DNA of 9,937 nucleotides from Candidatus Zipacnadia bacterium (GTDB lineage Bacteria; Armatimonadota; UBA5377; JALGUK01). This document shows positions 1 to 7,605 of the stretch, one piece after another. The DNA lies in contig JALGUK010000124.1 in NCBI GenBank assembly GCA_029820875.1, positions 1-9,937 of the forward strand, written 5' to 3'. The notes below the pieces were generated by a model that made no database searches, was not told the DNA's origin, and was given only the letters and a program-made list of their open reading frames with translations. Every line of letters begins with the position of its first letter. Within the stretch, counting starts at the first letter, position 1. The position numbers were made by a program, and so were the translations under genes.

Positions 1-1
1 C

Positions 2-58
2 GTCGGCGCGGGTGCGTTATTCCTCCTCGGCCGCTTGCTGGGCCGGGGAAGACATTAG
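2..58 (+). CDS. Possible 3' end of an upstream gene (unidentified)
   Basis: An open frame enters from the window edge and stops at TAG (56-58). It encodes 18 residues, mostly Val, Gly, Ala and Leu, ending in Arg-Gly-Arg-His. This resembles the last transmembrane helix and basic tail of a membrane protein, but the stretch is too short to assign. Frame 3 is also open from the edge to TAA at 117-119 and looks less protein-like. Which of the two is real, if either, cannot be decided here. Confidence 0.25.
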   Translation, partial: VGAGALFLLGRLLGRGRH

Positions 59-133
59 CATCAAGACGCGGGTAGGCGCGAAGGCGCTCATATACTGCGG
101 CGCATTGTTTCACTCCTAAGGGGGGCATAAGAC

Positions 134-1099
134 ATGAAGATCGGCGTACTGACCGCTCCATGGAGCGGGGAACCGCTCGAGAAAGTTCTCGACTTTCTGG
201 CCGAGGCCGGGCTTGAGGCCGTCGAGATAGGGACCGGCAACTACCCGGGCGGCGGCCACTGCGACCTGGATGCACTGAACGCGAGCGAGAAGAAGCGGAA
301 GGCGTTCCTTGACGCCATCACCAGCCGCGGGATGATCCTCTCGGCTCTGAGCTGCCATGGGAATCCCCTCCATCCGAAGGCAAGCATCTCCAAGAAGCAC
401 CACGAGGTGCACCGCAAGACGGTGCTCCTGGCCGAAAAGCTCGGCGTCACGCGCGTAATCAACTTCTCCGGCCTCCCAGGCGACGGGCCGCGAGCAAAGG
501 CACCCAACTGGGTGGTCGCGCCATGGCCGGAAGACCACCTGGAAGTGCTCAAGTACCAATGGGAAGAGGTGGCGATTCCATACTGGAAGGCGGAGAACAA
601 GTTCGCCGACAAGCATGGCGTGGACATCTGCTTTGAGATGCACCCGAACTTCCTGGTCTACAACCCGGAGACGTTGCTCAGGCTTCGGGATGCCTGTGGG
701 GAGCGCATCTGTTGCAACTTCGACCCAAGCCACCTCTTCTGGCAGGGAATCGACGTGTGCGCCGCCGCCCGCAAGCTCGGCGGGGACGTGATAAAGCATT
801 TCCATGCCAAGGACAGCCGCGTAGACCCGCTCAACACCGCAGTCAACGGCGTTCTGGACACCAAGCACTACGGTGACGAGATTAACCGAAGCTGGATCTT
901 CCGCACAGTCGGTTACGGCCACGATTACAGCGTGTGGAAGGACCTCATCAGCACGCTCCGCCTGATCGGCTATGACCACGTTCTCAGCATCGAGCACGAA
1001 GACAGTCTAATGAGCCCACGGGAGGGGTTCCTGAAGGCCGTAGCATTCCTGAAGCAGTGCCTGATTGCCGAGGCTCCCGGCGAGATGACGTGGGCATAA
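134..1099 (+). CDS. Sugar phosphate isomerase/epimerase, xylose isomerase-like TIM barrel
   Basis: A 321-residue protein of the AP-endonuclease-2/xylose isomerase-like TIM-barrel superfamily. Members usually isomerise or epimerise sugars or sugar derivatives (keto-sugars, inositols) with a divalent metal. The candidate metal ligands are visible: Glu168 in CFEMHP, Asp197 and His200 in NFDPSH, His224 and Asp227 in HFHAKD, and Glu287 in SIEHED. Glu31 (VEIGTG) and the His75 region (SCHGNPLH) fit the first barrel strands. No signal peptide is seen, so it is probably cytoplasmic. The ATG follows a G-rich ribosome site (120-125, AAGGGGGGC) by 8 bases. In other genomes such genes often sit beside Gfo/Idh/MocA oxidoreductases, but that neighbour would lie outside this window. 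The substrate cannot be predicted. A TATACT hexamer at 91-96 could be a -10 box, but no good -35 is present. Confidence 0.9.
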   Translation: MKIGVLTAPWSGEPLEKVLDFLAEAGLEAVEIGTGNYPGGGHCDLDALNASEKKRKAFLDAITSRGMILSALSCHGNPLHPKASISKKHHEVHRKTVLLAEKLGVTRVINFSGLPGDGPRAKAPNWVVAPWPEDHLEVLKYQWEEVAIPYWKAENKFADKHGVDICFEMHPNFLVYNPETLLRLRDACGERICCNFDPSHLFWQGIDVCAAARKLGGDVIKHFHAKDSRVDPLNTAVNGVLDTKHYGDEINRSWIFRTVGYGHDYSVWKDLISTLRLIGYDHVLSIEHEDSLMSPREGFLKAVAFLKQCLIAEAPGEMTWA

Positions 1100-1158
1100 A
1101 GAGGGCAGGCCGGTCTTACGTGGATAGGTTCTCAGTGGGGGCGACAAGCTGTTAGATG

Positions 1159-1225
1159 CCCGGCGCAACCCACCTATATGGGTCTGATGAACCTGGTGCG
1201 AGCGCCTGGAGGAGCAAGGCGCTTT
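1159..1225 (+). other. Candidate structured RNA with alternative pairings
   Basis: Three pairings are visible in this non-coding stretch. ACCCA (1168-1172) pairs with TGGGT (1179-1183). AGCGCCT (1201-1207) pairs perfectly with AGGCGCT (1217-1223), followed by TTT. CCCGGCGC (1159-1166) can pair with GCGCCTGG (1202-1209) with one mismatch. The last two use the same bases and exclude each other, as in attenuators. The region lies upstream of the 1263 promoter, so it would belong to the 3' end of the preceding transcript or to a separate RNA. It matches no riboswitch class I can name. The hairpin plus TTT could simply be a weak terminator for the isomerase gene. Confidence 0.3.
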
Positions 1226-1262
1226 GCGACTTTCGATGGCCGTGGAGACAGTTGCGGAATCA

Positions 1263-1291
1263 TTGTCAACGCCGTGAGATTATGGTATACT
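1263..1291 (+). promoter_or_regulatory. Strong sigma70-type promoter for ilvE
   Basis: The -35 box is TTGTCA (1263-1268) and the -10 box is TATACT (1286-1291), separated by 17 bases. A TG at 1283-1284 forms an extended -10. Transcription would start near 1298, leaving a leader of about 55 bases before the aminotransferase ATG at 1354. This is a near-consensus housekeeping promoter. Confidence 0.75.
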
Positions 1292-1353
1292 AATATCAGC
1301 GATGGGACGCGAAAAAACCAAGTTGCGGCCCTATCCGGTGGAGTGTGTTGCTG

Positions 1354-2286
1354 ATGGCTCGGATGATATACCTCGACGGTCGTTTCGTTCCCGAAGAAGA
1401 GGCGCGCATCTCGGTATTCGATCACGGCTTCCTTTACGGGGACGGCGTGTTCGAGGGCATTCGAGTCTACAACGGCCGGGTGTTCGAGTTGGACGCTCAT
1501 CTGGAGCGTTTATACGCCTCCGCGCGGCACATAATGCTGGAACTGCCGTTAACCTACGATGAGTTGGTCGAAGCGGTTTTGGAGTCCTGCCGGCGCAACG
1601 AGCTGCAAAACGGTTACATCCGGCTTGTAGTCAGTCGTGGACCCGGTGACCTGGGCCTGGACCCCCGCAAGTGTCCGAAGCCGACCGTGGTGATAATCGC
1701 CGACAACATTCAACTCTATCCCGAAGAGGTGTACGACCGCGGCATTGAGCTGATTACCGTGAGCACACGCAAGAACATTCCCCAGGCCCTAAACCCGGCG
1801 GTCAAATCGCTGAACTACCTCAACAGCATCCTGGCAAAGGTGGAGACGGTGCGTGCCGGTCTGGATGAGGGCATTATGCTCAACCAGCAGGGTTTCGTTG
1901 CGGAGTGCACGGGGGATAATATCTTCATAGTAAGGGACGGAGTCGTCGTCACTCCGCCGGTCAGCGCAGGGATTCTCCAGGGAGTGACCCGCAGGGTGGT
2001 CATCGGCCTGGCGACTCAAGCTGACATCAAGGTCCGGGAGGAGCTTTTCACCCAGTTTGACGTCTACAATGCGGCTGAATGTTTCCTGACAGGCACGGCC
2101 GCCGAGATCGTAGGAGTCATCAAGGTGGACGGCCGGGTAATCGGTGACGGCACCCCGGGCCCGGTGACCCGACAACTGACATCAGCGTTCCGCGAGTTAA
2201 CGAAGACGGCGGGCGTGCCGATATATGCCGATGACACGGTGCAAATAGGCATCGCCGCAGGGTATGACAGCAGAACGGAGAAGTAA
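1354..2286 (+). CDS. ilvE: Branched-chain amino acid aminotransferase (class IV PLP enzyme)
   Basis: A 310-residue fold-type IV PLP aminotransferase, the expected size for bacterial and archaeal BCATs. It interconverts Leu, Ile or Val and their 2-keto acids with 2-oxoglutarate/glutamate, the last step of branched-chain synthesis. Landmarks are the N-terminal VFDHGFLYGDGVFEG block (about 21-35), Tyr88-Ile-Arg90, the Schiff-base Lys151 in NPAVKSLNYL, Glu184 in VAECTGDNIF, the Gly-Val-Thr-Arg loop at 210-213 and FLTGTAAEI (244-252). GTG 1345 and TTG 1348 are in frame upstream, but GGTGGAG (1337-1343) spaces best with ATG 1354, and the start MARMIYLDG fits the family. A D-amino acid or 4-amino-4-deoxychorismate role is possible in this fold. 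The VSRGPGDLGLDPRKCP segment favours the BCAT-like group. It is probably monocistronic behind the 1263 promoter. Confidence 0.9.
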   Translation: MARMIYLDGRFVPEEEARISVFDHGFLYGDGVFEGIRVYNGRVFELDAHLERLYASARHIMLELPLTYDELVEAVLESCRRNELQNGYIRLVVSRGPGDLGLDPRKCPKPTVVIIADNIQLYPEEVYDRGIELITVSTRKNIPQALNPAVKSLNYLNSILAKVETVRAGLDEGIMLNQQGFVAECTGDNIFIVRDGVVVTPPVSAGILQGVTRRVVIGLATQADIKVREELFTQFDVYNAAECFLTGTAAEIVGVIKVDGRVIGDGTPGPVTRQLTSAFRELTKTAGVPIYADDTVQIGIAAGYDSRTEK

Positions 2287-2351
2287 TCATCAGGTCACAG
2301 CCTCTTATGGGGTGCCGGTTGCGCTAAAAACAAGCAAATGGAACCTTTGAA

Positions 2352-2368
2352 GGTCCAAGTCTGTCCAT
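2352..2368 (+). promoter_or_regulatory. Degenerate CtsR-like direct repeat in the clpC leader
   Basis: Two heptads, GGTCCAA (2352-2358) and TGTCCAT (2362-2368), are spaced by three bases. This resembles the CtsR operator layout (RGTCAAA, three bases, RGTCAAA) known upstream of clp genes in Firmicutes. The matches are 6/7 and 4/7, so support is weak. The first heptad also overlaps a small hairpin (ACCT/AGGT, 2343-2354). The rest of 2287-2514 shows no clear promoter pair; a TATCAT at 2454-2459 lacks a convincing -35. Confidence 0.2.
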
Positions 2369-2514
2369 ATGAATGATCGGTCCCGCGACGGGCGGGGAAT
2401 TCAAACAAACAGTCCAACCAGGAGAACTTTCGCAGAATGATTACGGGGATGGCGTATCATCTGCTGGGAACCTCCCTGGGTTATTGGTGATCGTTTTATC
2501 GAGGTGGTGATATT

Positions 2515-4977
2515 ATGGAACTCTGGGAGCGGTTCACGGGCAGAGCGCGACGAGCGGTATTGTTGGCTCACGACGCCGCGAAGAAGGCAGGTGCTGCACA
2601 GATTTCCACCGAACACCTGCTGCTCGGTCTGCTTGACCTGAAGGAAGGCGTCGCCGCTGAAGTTCTGGAGGGAATGGGGGTTGAGGGTGACAAGCTGCGC
2701 GCCGAACTCCGCCAGCGGATCGAGGCGAACGCCGGCACCGAGAAACCAGGTGACGAGCCGTCGTTCACGCCGGATGCTCAGCGTGCCCTGAAATTGACGT
2801 TCGCTGAGGCAAAACGGCTGGGGCACAATTACATCGGCACCGAGCATGTCCTAATCGGACTGGTGCGCGAGGGACACGGGCTCGCTTACCGGCTTCTGCG
2901 CAACTACGGTGTGGACCTGACAAAGGTCCGTCAATCGGTAGCCGGCCACCCCAGCGCAGCCAGTGCAACGCAACATCAGGCAAAGTCGAAGACACCTACG
3001 CTGGATCACTTCAGCCGGGATCTGACCGCCGAGGCGCGGGAGGGCAAGCTTGACCCGGTGATTGGCCGAGAGGAAGAGACCGAGCGGGTGATTCAGATTC
3101 TGAGCCGTCGCACCAAGAACAACCCCTGCCTGATAGGGGAGCCCGGCGTAGGCAAAACAGCCATTGTAGAGGGCCTGGCGCAGCGGATTATCGCCAAGGA
3201 AGTCCCCGAGGGACTGCTGAATCAGCGGGTCGTGGCGCTGGACCTGGCCAGCATCGTAGCCGGGACCAAGTATCGCGGCGAATTCGAGGAGCGGATGAAG
3301 CGCATTATCGAGGAGATCAGCGCTCACAAGAATGAAATCATCGTCTTCCTCGACGAGCTGCATACACTTGTAGGTACCGGTGCTGCCGAGGGCGCGATGG
3401 ATGCGAGCAATATCCTCAAGCCGGCCCTCGCACGGGGGGAGCTGCGTTGTATCGGAGCCACAACACTGGACGAGTTCCGCAAATACGTCGAGAAGAACGG
3501 CTCCCTTGAGCGACGCTTCCAGTCCGTGATGGTGCGTGAGCCTACAATAGAGGAAAGCATCGAGATACTCCGGGGTGTCCGCAGCCGTTACGAGGAGCAC
3601 CACGGAGTCGTGATTGATAATGAGGCCGTCCTTGCGGCCGTGGAGTTGTCGGCGCGTTATATCCCCGACCGTGCCCTGCCGGACAAGGCCATAGACCTCA
3701 TTGACGAAGCCGGCTCGCGTGTGAGGTTGCGCAAGTCCGTTGCCCCAACGAAAATCCGCGAGCTTGACCGCCAAGTGGACTCGATTCGCCGGCGCAAGGA
3801 ATTGGCGGTGGGCAATCAGGAGTTCGAGAAGGCGGGCGCGTTGCGCGACCACGAGCAGGAATTGGTCGCTCAGCTCAATCAGTTGCAGGCTGAATGGCGC
3901 GCTGAAGTGGGCGATGAGGAACTGGTCGTTACAAAGGAAGATATCGCCGAGGTCGTATCCGCTTGGACCGGTATCCCGGTCAGCTCACTGACCGAAGAGG
4001 AGTCCACTAAGCTGCTCAGAATGGAGGAGGAACTTCACAAGCGGGTCGTTGCACAGGATGAGGCAATCAAAACGGTGGCTAAGGCGGTTCGACGGTCGCG
4101 GGCGGGAATTCAGGACCCCCGTCGGCCGACCGGGTCGTTCATTTTCCTCGGACCGACAGGTGTGGGTAAGACCTTGCTCGCACGGGCGCTGGCCGAGTTC
4201 CTTTTTGGGGACGAGGACGCCCTCATACGTATTGACATGTCAGAGTATATGGAGAAGTTCGCCGTCTCGCGTCTCGTGGGTGCTCCACCGGGGTATGTCG
4301 GATACGAGGAGAGCGGCCAACTAACCGAGGCGGTGCGGCGGCGCCCGTATTGTGTAGTCCTCTTTGATGAAATTGAGAAGGCGCATCCAGAAGTCTTCAG
4401 TATCCTGCTGCAAGTGATGGAAGAGGGCCGCCTGACCGACTCGCAGGGCCGCGTGGTCAGTTTCCGCAATGCGGTCGTCATCATGACTTCGAACGTCGGG
4501 GCGCGCCAGATCACAGAGGGTCGCAAACTGGGGTTCGGAGCGGATGAAGCGCGCGAGGAGGACAGCGGCTCTGAAGCAGCCTATCGCCGCATCAAGAGCA
4601 AGGTAATGGATGAACTGAAGAAGACGTTCCGTCCCGAGTTCTTAAACCGCGTGGACGGCGTTGTCGTGTTCCACCCGCTTAGCAACGAAGACATCGAGGC
4701 GATCGTGGACCTGGAGATCGGACGAGTTGCGGAGCAATTACAGACCAAGGGCGTCAATCTCCGCGTGACTGATGCGGTCCGAAAGGCACTGGCTCGGGAG
4801 GGCTACGATCCCGCTTACGGGGCTCGTCCACTTCGACGAGCGATTCAACATCTGATCGAGGACCCCCTGGCCGAGCATGTTCTCTCCGGGAAGTTCAGCG
4901 AAGGCGACACGATTGTGGCGGAGCTGGAGGGTGACCAGGTGAAGTTCCATACGGAAGGTGCAGCGATTACAGCCTGA
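2515..4977 (+). CDS. clpC: ATP-dependent Clp protease ATP-binding subunit ClpC
   Basis: An 820-residue HSP100/AAA+ unfoldase that feeds substrates to ClpP in the cytoplasm. Domain order is complete. Two N-terminal Clp repeats occupy about 1-145. NBD1 has Walker A GEPGVGKT (208-215), Walker B VFLDE (277-281) and an arginine-finger region LERRF (331-335). A UVR-type coiled middle segment spans about 420-455, and NBD2 has Walker A GPTGVGKT (546-553) and Walker B VVLFDE (614-619). A KLGFG loop at 671-675 occupies the position of the ClpP-binding loop, and GARPLRR (769-775) is the sensor-2 region. The UVR segment and length indicate ClpC rather than ClpA, ClpB or ClpE. AGGTGGTGA (2502-2510) precedes the ATG. 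The usual Firmicutes partners ctsR, mcsA and mcsB are not upstream here; an aminotransferase is. The gene ends at a strong terminator and is probably its own unit. Confidence 0.97.
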   Translation: MELWERFTGRARRAVLLAHDAAKKAGAAQISTEHLLLGLLDLKEGVAAEVLEGMGVEGDKLRAELRQRIEANAGTEKPGDEPSFTPDAQRALKLTFAEAKRLGHNYIGTEHVLIGLVREGHGLAYRLLRNYGVDLTKVRQSVAGHPSAASATQHQAKSKTPTLDHFSRDLTAEAREGKLDPVIGREEETERVIQILSRRTKNNPCLIGEPGVGKTAIVEGLAQRIIAKEVPEGLLNQRVVALDLASIVAGTKYRGEFEERMKRIIEEISAHKNEIIVFLDELHTLVGTGAAEGAMDASNILKPALARGELRCIGATTLDEFRKYVEKNGSLERRFQSVMVREPTIEESIEILRGVRSRYEEHHGVVIDNEAVLAAVELSARYIPDRALPDKAIDLIDEAGSRVRLRKSVAPTKIRELDRQVDSIRRRKELAVGNQEFEKAGALRDHEQELVAQLNQLQAEWRAEVGDEELVVTKEDIAEVVSAWTGIPVSSLTEEESTKLLRMEEELHKRVVAQDEAIKTVAKAVRRSRAGIQDPRRPTGSFIFLGPTGVGKTLLARALAEFLFGDEDALIRIDMSEYMEKFAVSRLVGAPPGYVGYEESGQLTEAVRRRPYCVVLFDEIEKAHPEVFSILLQVMEEGRLTDSQGRVVSFRNAVVIMTSNVGARQITEGRKLGFGADEAREEDSGSEAAYRRIKSKVMDELKKTFRPEFLNRVDGVVVFHPLSNEDIEAIVDLEIGRVAEQLQTKGVNLRVTDAVRKALAREGYDPAYGARPLRRAIQHLIEDPLAEHVLSGKFSEGDTIVAELEGDQVKFHTEGAAITA

Positions 4978-5034
4978 TCACATTTCAGCCGTTACGTCTA
5001 TTGCCGCAGGGTTGCATTCGTTAGGACAATACCG

Positions 5035-5068
5035 AGGGACACGCTCAAGAACTGGGTGTGTCTCTTTT
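5035..5068 (+). terminator. Intrinsic terminator after clpC
   Basis: A 13-bp stem, with three or four G-U pairs, joins 5035-5047 to 5053-5065 around a five-base AGAAC loop. It is followed directly by T residues (5065-5068). It lies 58 bases past the clpC stop and is the clearest intrinsic terminator in the window, separating clpC from the yacL-isp unit. Confidence 0.75.
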
Positions 5069-5075
5069 AACCTTC

Positions 5076-5126
5076 ACGGCTATATCACAATTCCACAAAA
5101 CCAAGAAACGATACCGAAGTAGCCGT
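5076..5126 (+). repeat. Spaced inverted repeat upstream of the yacL-like gene
   Basis: ACGGCTA (5076-5082) and TAGCCGT (5120-5126) are a perfect 7-bp inverted repeat separated by 37 bases. Each arm touches a CTATAT (5080-5085 and 5127-5132). TATATT at 5128-5133 could be a -10 box for the yacL-isp unit, but no good -35 is visible. It could be an operator or a leader stem, or it may be chance. Confidence 0.25.
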
Positions 5127-5164
5127 CTATATTCTGCTTATTTTCATCGGGCGGGGGTGTTGCG

Positions 5165-6242
5165 TTGGTTCTGACAGGGCTTTGGTCATTGTTCGCATTG
5201 GTGATTTGTCTGGTCGGGGCGCTGGCAGGATGGGAAACCGGCAGTGTTATCGTCGAATACTTCCGCGCGAAAGACCTTCTGCAGGGTCCCGAGAGCGTTT
5301 ACGTAATGGCGGCATTTCTGATTATCGGGGTTCTGCTCGGTTTTCTATTCTCCACTGTATTGTTTCGTTGGCTGGTCAACCTGATATCCCATCTGGAAAG
5401 GGTGCCCTTTCAGGATAAGCTCTTTGCTCTCTCCGGTGTCGTAGTCGGTCTGGTAGTCGCCATCCTGGTGACATTCGCCGCTTACGTTGTTCGCCATTGT
5501 AATCTGTGTCTTTCTGGGCCTGGGACTGACGCTGAGCACCAGAAAGCAATTGGCCTACGTTTTCCCGAAATTGGCCAGTGCGGACGCTCTTTCGAACGCC
5601 AATGTCAAAGCCGCCACGCAAAAGATTCTGGATACCAACATTATAATAGACGGCCGTATCGCGGGGATTTGCGAGGCGGGCTTCCTCGAGGGCACTCTGT
5701 ACGTGCCGGGCTTCGTCCTTACGGAATTGCACAGCATTGCCGACTCGGCGGATTCCCTCAAGCGCGCCCGAGGCCGCCGAGGCCTCGATGTGCTCAACAA
5801 GCTGGGCAAAATCGAGGGCGTGGAGCTCCGGGTATTGGAGAACTACGGCGCCAACTATGATGCAAATGACAATGTGGATATGCGGCTGGTCAAGCTTGCC
5901 AAGGACCTCGGCGCCGTGGTTCTGACAAATGATTTTAACCTCAACAAAATCGCCGAACTGCGCGGCGTAACGGTCTTAAACGTCAATGAGCTGGCCAATG
6001 CGCTCAAGCCGGTATTCCTGCCTGGAGAGGAGCTTACGGTGACCATCGTCAAGGAGGGTAAAGAGCCTGGCCAGGGTGTCGCATACCTTGACGACGGTAC
6101 GATGGTCGTTGTAGAGGGTGCCAAAAAACACATTGGGCGCTTGCTCAACGTGTGTGTTACCAGCGTCTATCAGACGGTGGCGGGTAAGATGATATTCGCC
6201 GAAATCGGCTCGGCCGATGAGGAAAAGGAAGAAGGCCGTTGA
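5165..6242 (+). CDS. yacL: YacL-like membrane PIN/TRAM-domain protein, frame-interrupted
   Basis: The product combines membrane helices with a PIN nuclease domain and a TRAM domain, as in Bacillus YacL (about 366 aa); the cellular role is not well established. Frame 2 runs from TTG 5165, after GGGCGGGGGTG (5150-5158), and encodes about 107 residues with three hydrophobic segments. Frame 3 continues from about 5487 with a fourth hydrophobic segment. It then shows PIN motifs LDTNIIIDGRI (Asp near 5632), TELHSIADSADSLKRARGRRG and TNDFNLNKIAELRG, and a TRAM-like PGEELTVTIVKEG...GVAYLDDGTMVVVEG region. Joined, the product is about 358 residues. The switch falls near 5485-5495, between transmembrane segments 3 and 4. 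From memory of Bacillus YacL, roughly ten loop residues are also missing, suggesting a short out-of-frame deletion rather than one extra base. The PIN/TRAM half alone could be made from TTG 5487. It may be a real mutation or an assembly error. Confidence 0.8.
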
Positions 6243-6952
6243 ATGCTGCGGCTGTTGTTCCTGCTGCAGGACGCGGCGAACGCGTAGGCCTGGGTTTTAA
6301 CAAGATATTCGCGTCTTTGCGCGGCGAGCCGGTCATCGCCCATACGCTGCGCGCGCTGGAGAATTGCGCTGATATTGCTTCGGTTGTCCTCGTCGTGCAG
6401 CCAGCGGATGCAGATGCGCTTCGTGAACTTACGGCCGCCGGCTCCTTCGAGAAGGTGCACAATATCGTATTCGGCGGCCCGCGACGGCAGGATTCCGTCG
6501 CATGCGGCCTGGCAGCATTGGACGCCGACACGCAAATCGTTCTTATCCACGACGCCGCCCGTCCCCTGGTTACCACTGAACTGCTGTCGGAATCCATACG
6601 AAGCTGCAAAGCAATGGGGAGTGCTGTGGCGGCGGTGCCGGTATCCGATACAATCAAGCAGGCTGACCAGAGTCAACGGGTCGTGAAAACCCTCGAACGC
6701 CGCGGGCTGTGGAGCGTCCAGACCCCGCAGACTTTCCACCGCGACCTTATTCAGCGTGCTTACGAAGAGGGTGGGGCGGGGCCGACGGTTCCGGATGATG
6801 CGTATCTGGTCGAGCTGCTGGGGGAACCGGTGCATCTGATTGATGGATCGCGGCTGAACATTAAGATAACGGTTGCAGAGGACTTGCTGATAGCGGAGGC
6901 GCTTCTTGCATTTATGCAGGCATCGACCGGCTCTCCGACATCGGCGAAGTAG
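6239..6952 (+). CDS. ispD: 2-C-methyl-D-erythritol 4-phosphate cytidylyltransferase (IspD)
   Basis: A 237-residue enzyme of the MEP pathway that joins CTP and 2-C-methyl-D-erythritol 4-phosphate to form CDP-ME in the cytoplasm. Family signatures are VVPAAGRGERVG (6-17), the lysine of GFNKIF (Lys22), GGPRRQDSV (79-87), HDAARPL (104-110), QTPQTF (161-166), VPDDAYLVE (184-192) and SRLNIKIT (204-211). The length is normal. It starts at TTG 6239 within TTGA, whose TGA (6240-6242) stops the yacL-like gene. A purine-rich GGAAAAGGAAGAAGG (6221-6235) gives the ribosome site inside the upstream gene, so translation is probably coupled. ispF follows after 25 bases, so the two MEP enzymes are likely co-transcribed. 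IspE, the step between them, is not in the window. Confidence 0.96.
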   Translation: MNAAAVVPAAGRGERVGLGFNKIFASLRGEPVIAHTLRALENCADIASVVLVVQPADADALRELTAAGSFEKVHNIVFGGPRRQDSVACGLAALDADTQIVLIHDAARPLVTTELLSESIRSCKAMGSAVAAVPVSDTIKQADQSQRVVKTLERRGLWSVQTPQTFHRDLIQRAYEEGGAGPTVPDDAYLVELLGEPVHLIDGSRLNIKITVAEDLLIAEALLAFMQASTGSPTSAK

Positions 6953-6962
6953 TGAATACGCC

Positions 6963-6970
6963 AAAAGGAG
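6963..6970 (+). promoter_or_regulatory. Ribosome binding site that sets the ispF start
   Basis: AAAAGGAG ends seven bases before GTG 6978. It decides between a longer in-frame reading starting at 6906, which would overlap the end of ispD, and the GTG that begins the canonical MRVGIGYDVH terminus. The ATG at 6971 is in another frame. Confidence 0.8.
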
Positions 6971-6977
6971 ATGGCTC

Positions 6978-7463
6978 GTGCGCGTCGGAATCGGATATGA
7001 TGTCCATGCTCTGGTGCCTGACCGGCCGCTGGTCCTGGGCGGGGTCACAATCCCCTTTGAGCTGGGCCTCGAAGGCCATTCAGACGCTGATGTAGTCTGC
7101 CACGCCATCGCCGACGCTATCCTCGGGGCCGCTGGACTGGGCGATATCGGACATCATTTCCCCGACACCGACCCGCGGTTTGCCGGTATCTCGAGCCTGG
7201 AGATTCTCCGCAGGGTCCGCAAGCAACTGCAGGCACACGGACTGCAGGTGGCTAATGTTGACGCCGTAATCATTGCTCAGAGCCCGAGGTTGGCACCGTT
7301 TATCCCGGCCATGCGGGAGCACGTGGCCGATGCTCTGGGAACCAAACCGGGGGTTGTCAGTGTTAAGGCAACCACTACAGAAGGACTCGGTTTTGAAGGC
7401 CGAGGGCTTGGGATTGCAAGCCAAGCGGTTGCCCTGCTGATATCGGAGTCGGCCGACTTGTAA
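6978..7463 (+). CDS. ispF: 2-C-methyl-D-erythritol 2,4-cyclodiphosphate synthase (IspF)
   Basis: A 161-residue, normal-length IspF that cyclises CDP-ME 2-phosphate to MEcPP with release of CMP, forming trimers with a Zn site. Metal ligands Asp8 and His10 (YDVHAL) and His42 (VVCHAI) are present. So are HSDAD (34-38), LGDIGHHFPDTD (54-65), NVDAVIIAQSPRLAP (93-107) and the KATTTEGLGFEGRG stretch (130-143) that binds the nucleotide and diphosphate. GTG 6978 is the start because it has a good ribosome site and gives the conserved N-terminus. It ends the yacL-ispD-ispF unit; a hairpin without a T-tract follows at 7476-7503. Confidence 0.97.
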   Translation: MRVGIGYDVHALVPDRPLVLGGVTIPFELGLEGHSDADVVCHAIADAILGAAGLGDIGHHFPDTDPRFAGISSLEILRRVRKQLQAHGLQVANVDAVIIAQSPRLAPFIPAMREHVADALGTKPGVVSVKATTTEGLGFEGRGLGIASQAVALLISESADL

Positions 7464-7475
7464 GTGCGTGGTGGA

Positions 7476-7503
7476 AGCCGCCTTACGCTTGCGTCTTACG
7501 GCT
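7476..7503 (+). terminator. Hairpin after ispF, possible terminator without T-tract
   Basis: AGCCG (7476-7480) pairs with CGGCT (7499-7503), and ACGC (7485-7488) can pair with GCGT (7491-7494) inside, with an internal loop between. No T-run follows, so intrinsic termination is doubtful. It lies between the isp unit and the csp promoter. Confidence 0.3.
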
Positions 7504-7526
7504 GAACTAAACCTGATGGGCTGTAC

Positions 7527-7555
7527 TTGACATCAACCGGGCGTGGTGGTAACAT
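7527..7555 (+). promoter_or_regulatory. Near-consensus sigma70 promoter for csp
   Basis: A perfect -35 TTGACA (7527-7532) lies 17 bases from TAACAT (7550-7555), a -10 with one change or two from consensus. Transcription would start near 7562, giving a leader of about 45 bases before GTG 7606. This suggests strong expression of the cold-shock protein and perhaps of hpf behind it. Confidence 0.75.
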
Positions 7556-7605
7556 GCTCTCCACCGCTTTGCAGGACGATATCTGTCTGTTGGGAGGGGC
7601 CTACG

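Noticed and set aside
1150..1200. Resemblance to a fluoride (crcB) riboswitch: GATG, AAC, a small hairpin and CTGATG in order
   Set aside because: The P1 stem and pseudoknot pairings required by that class do not form with the flanking bases, and no fluoride transporter gene follows.
1292..1353. T-box or peptide-leader attenuator upstream of ilvE
   Set aside because: No T-box TGGNACC sequence, no Leu/Ile/Val-rich leader ORF, and the leader after the promoter is only about 55 bases.
2287..2514. CIRCE (HrcA) operator upstream of clpC
   Set aside because: No TTAGCACTC-N9-GAGTGCTAA-like repeat is present.
2851..3852. Long minus-strand open frame (333 codons) opposite clpC
   Set aside because: The + strand shows uninterrupted, motif-complete ClpC; the antisense frame has no recognisable domain. 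The same applies to minus-strand frames at 116-997 and 6170-7108.
5480..5500. Programmed +1 ribosomal frameshift in the yacL-like gene
   Set aside because: No slippery heptamer, stop codon in the zero frame or downstream pseudoknot is evident at the joint. Family members are normally one continuous frame, and loop residues also seem missing.
6906..6977. Upstream in-frame extension of ispF
   Set aside because: It overlaps the ispD end and encodes no family sequence; GTG 6978 has the ribosome site and the conserved terminus.
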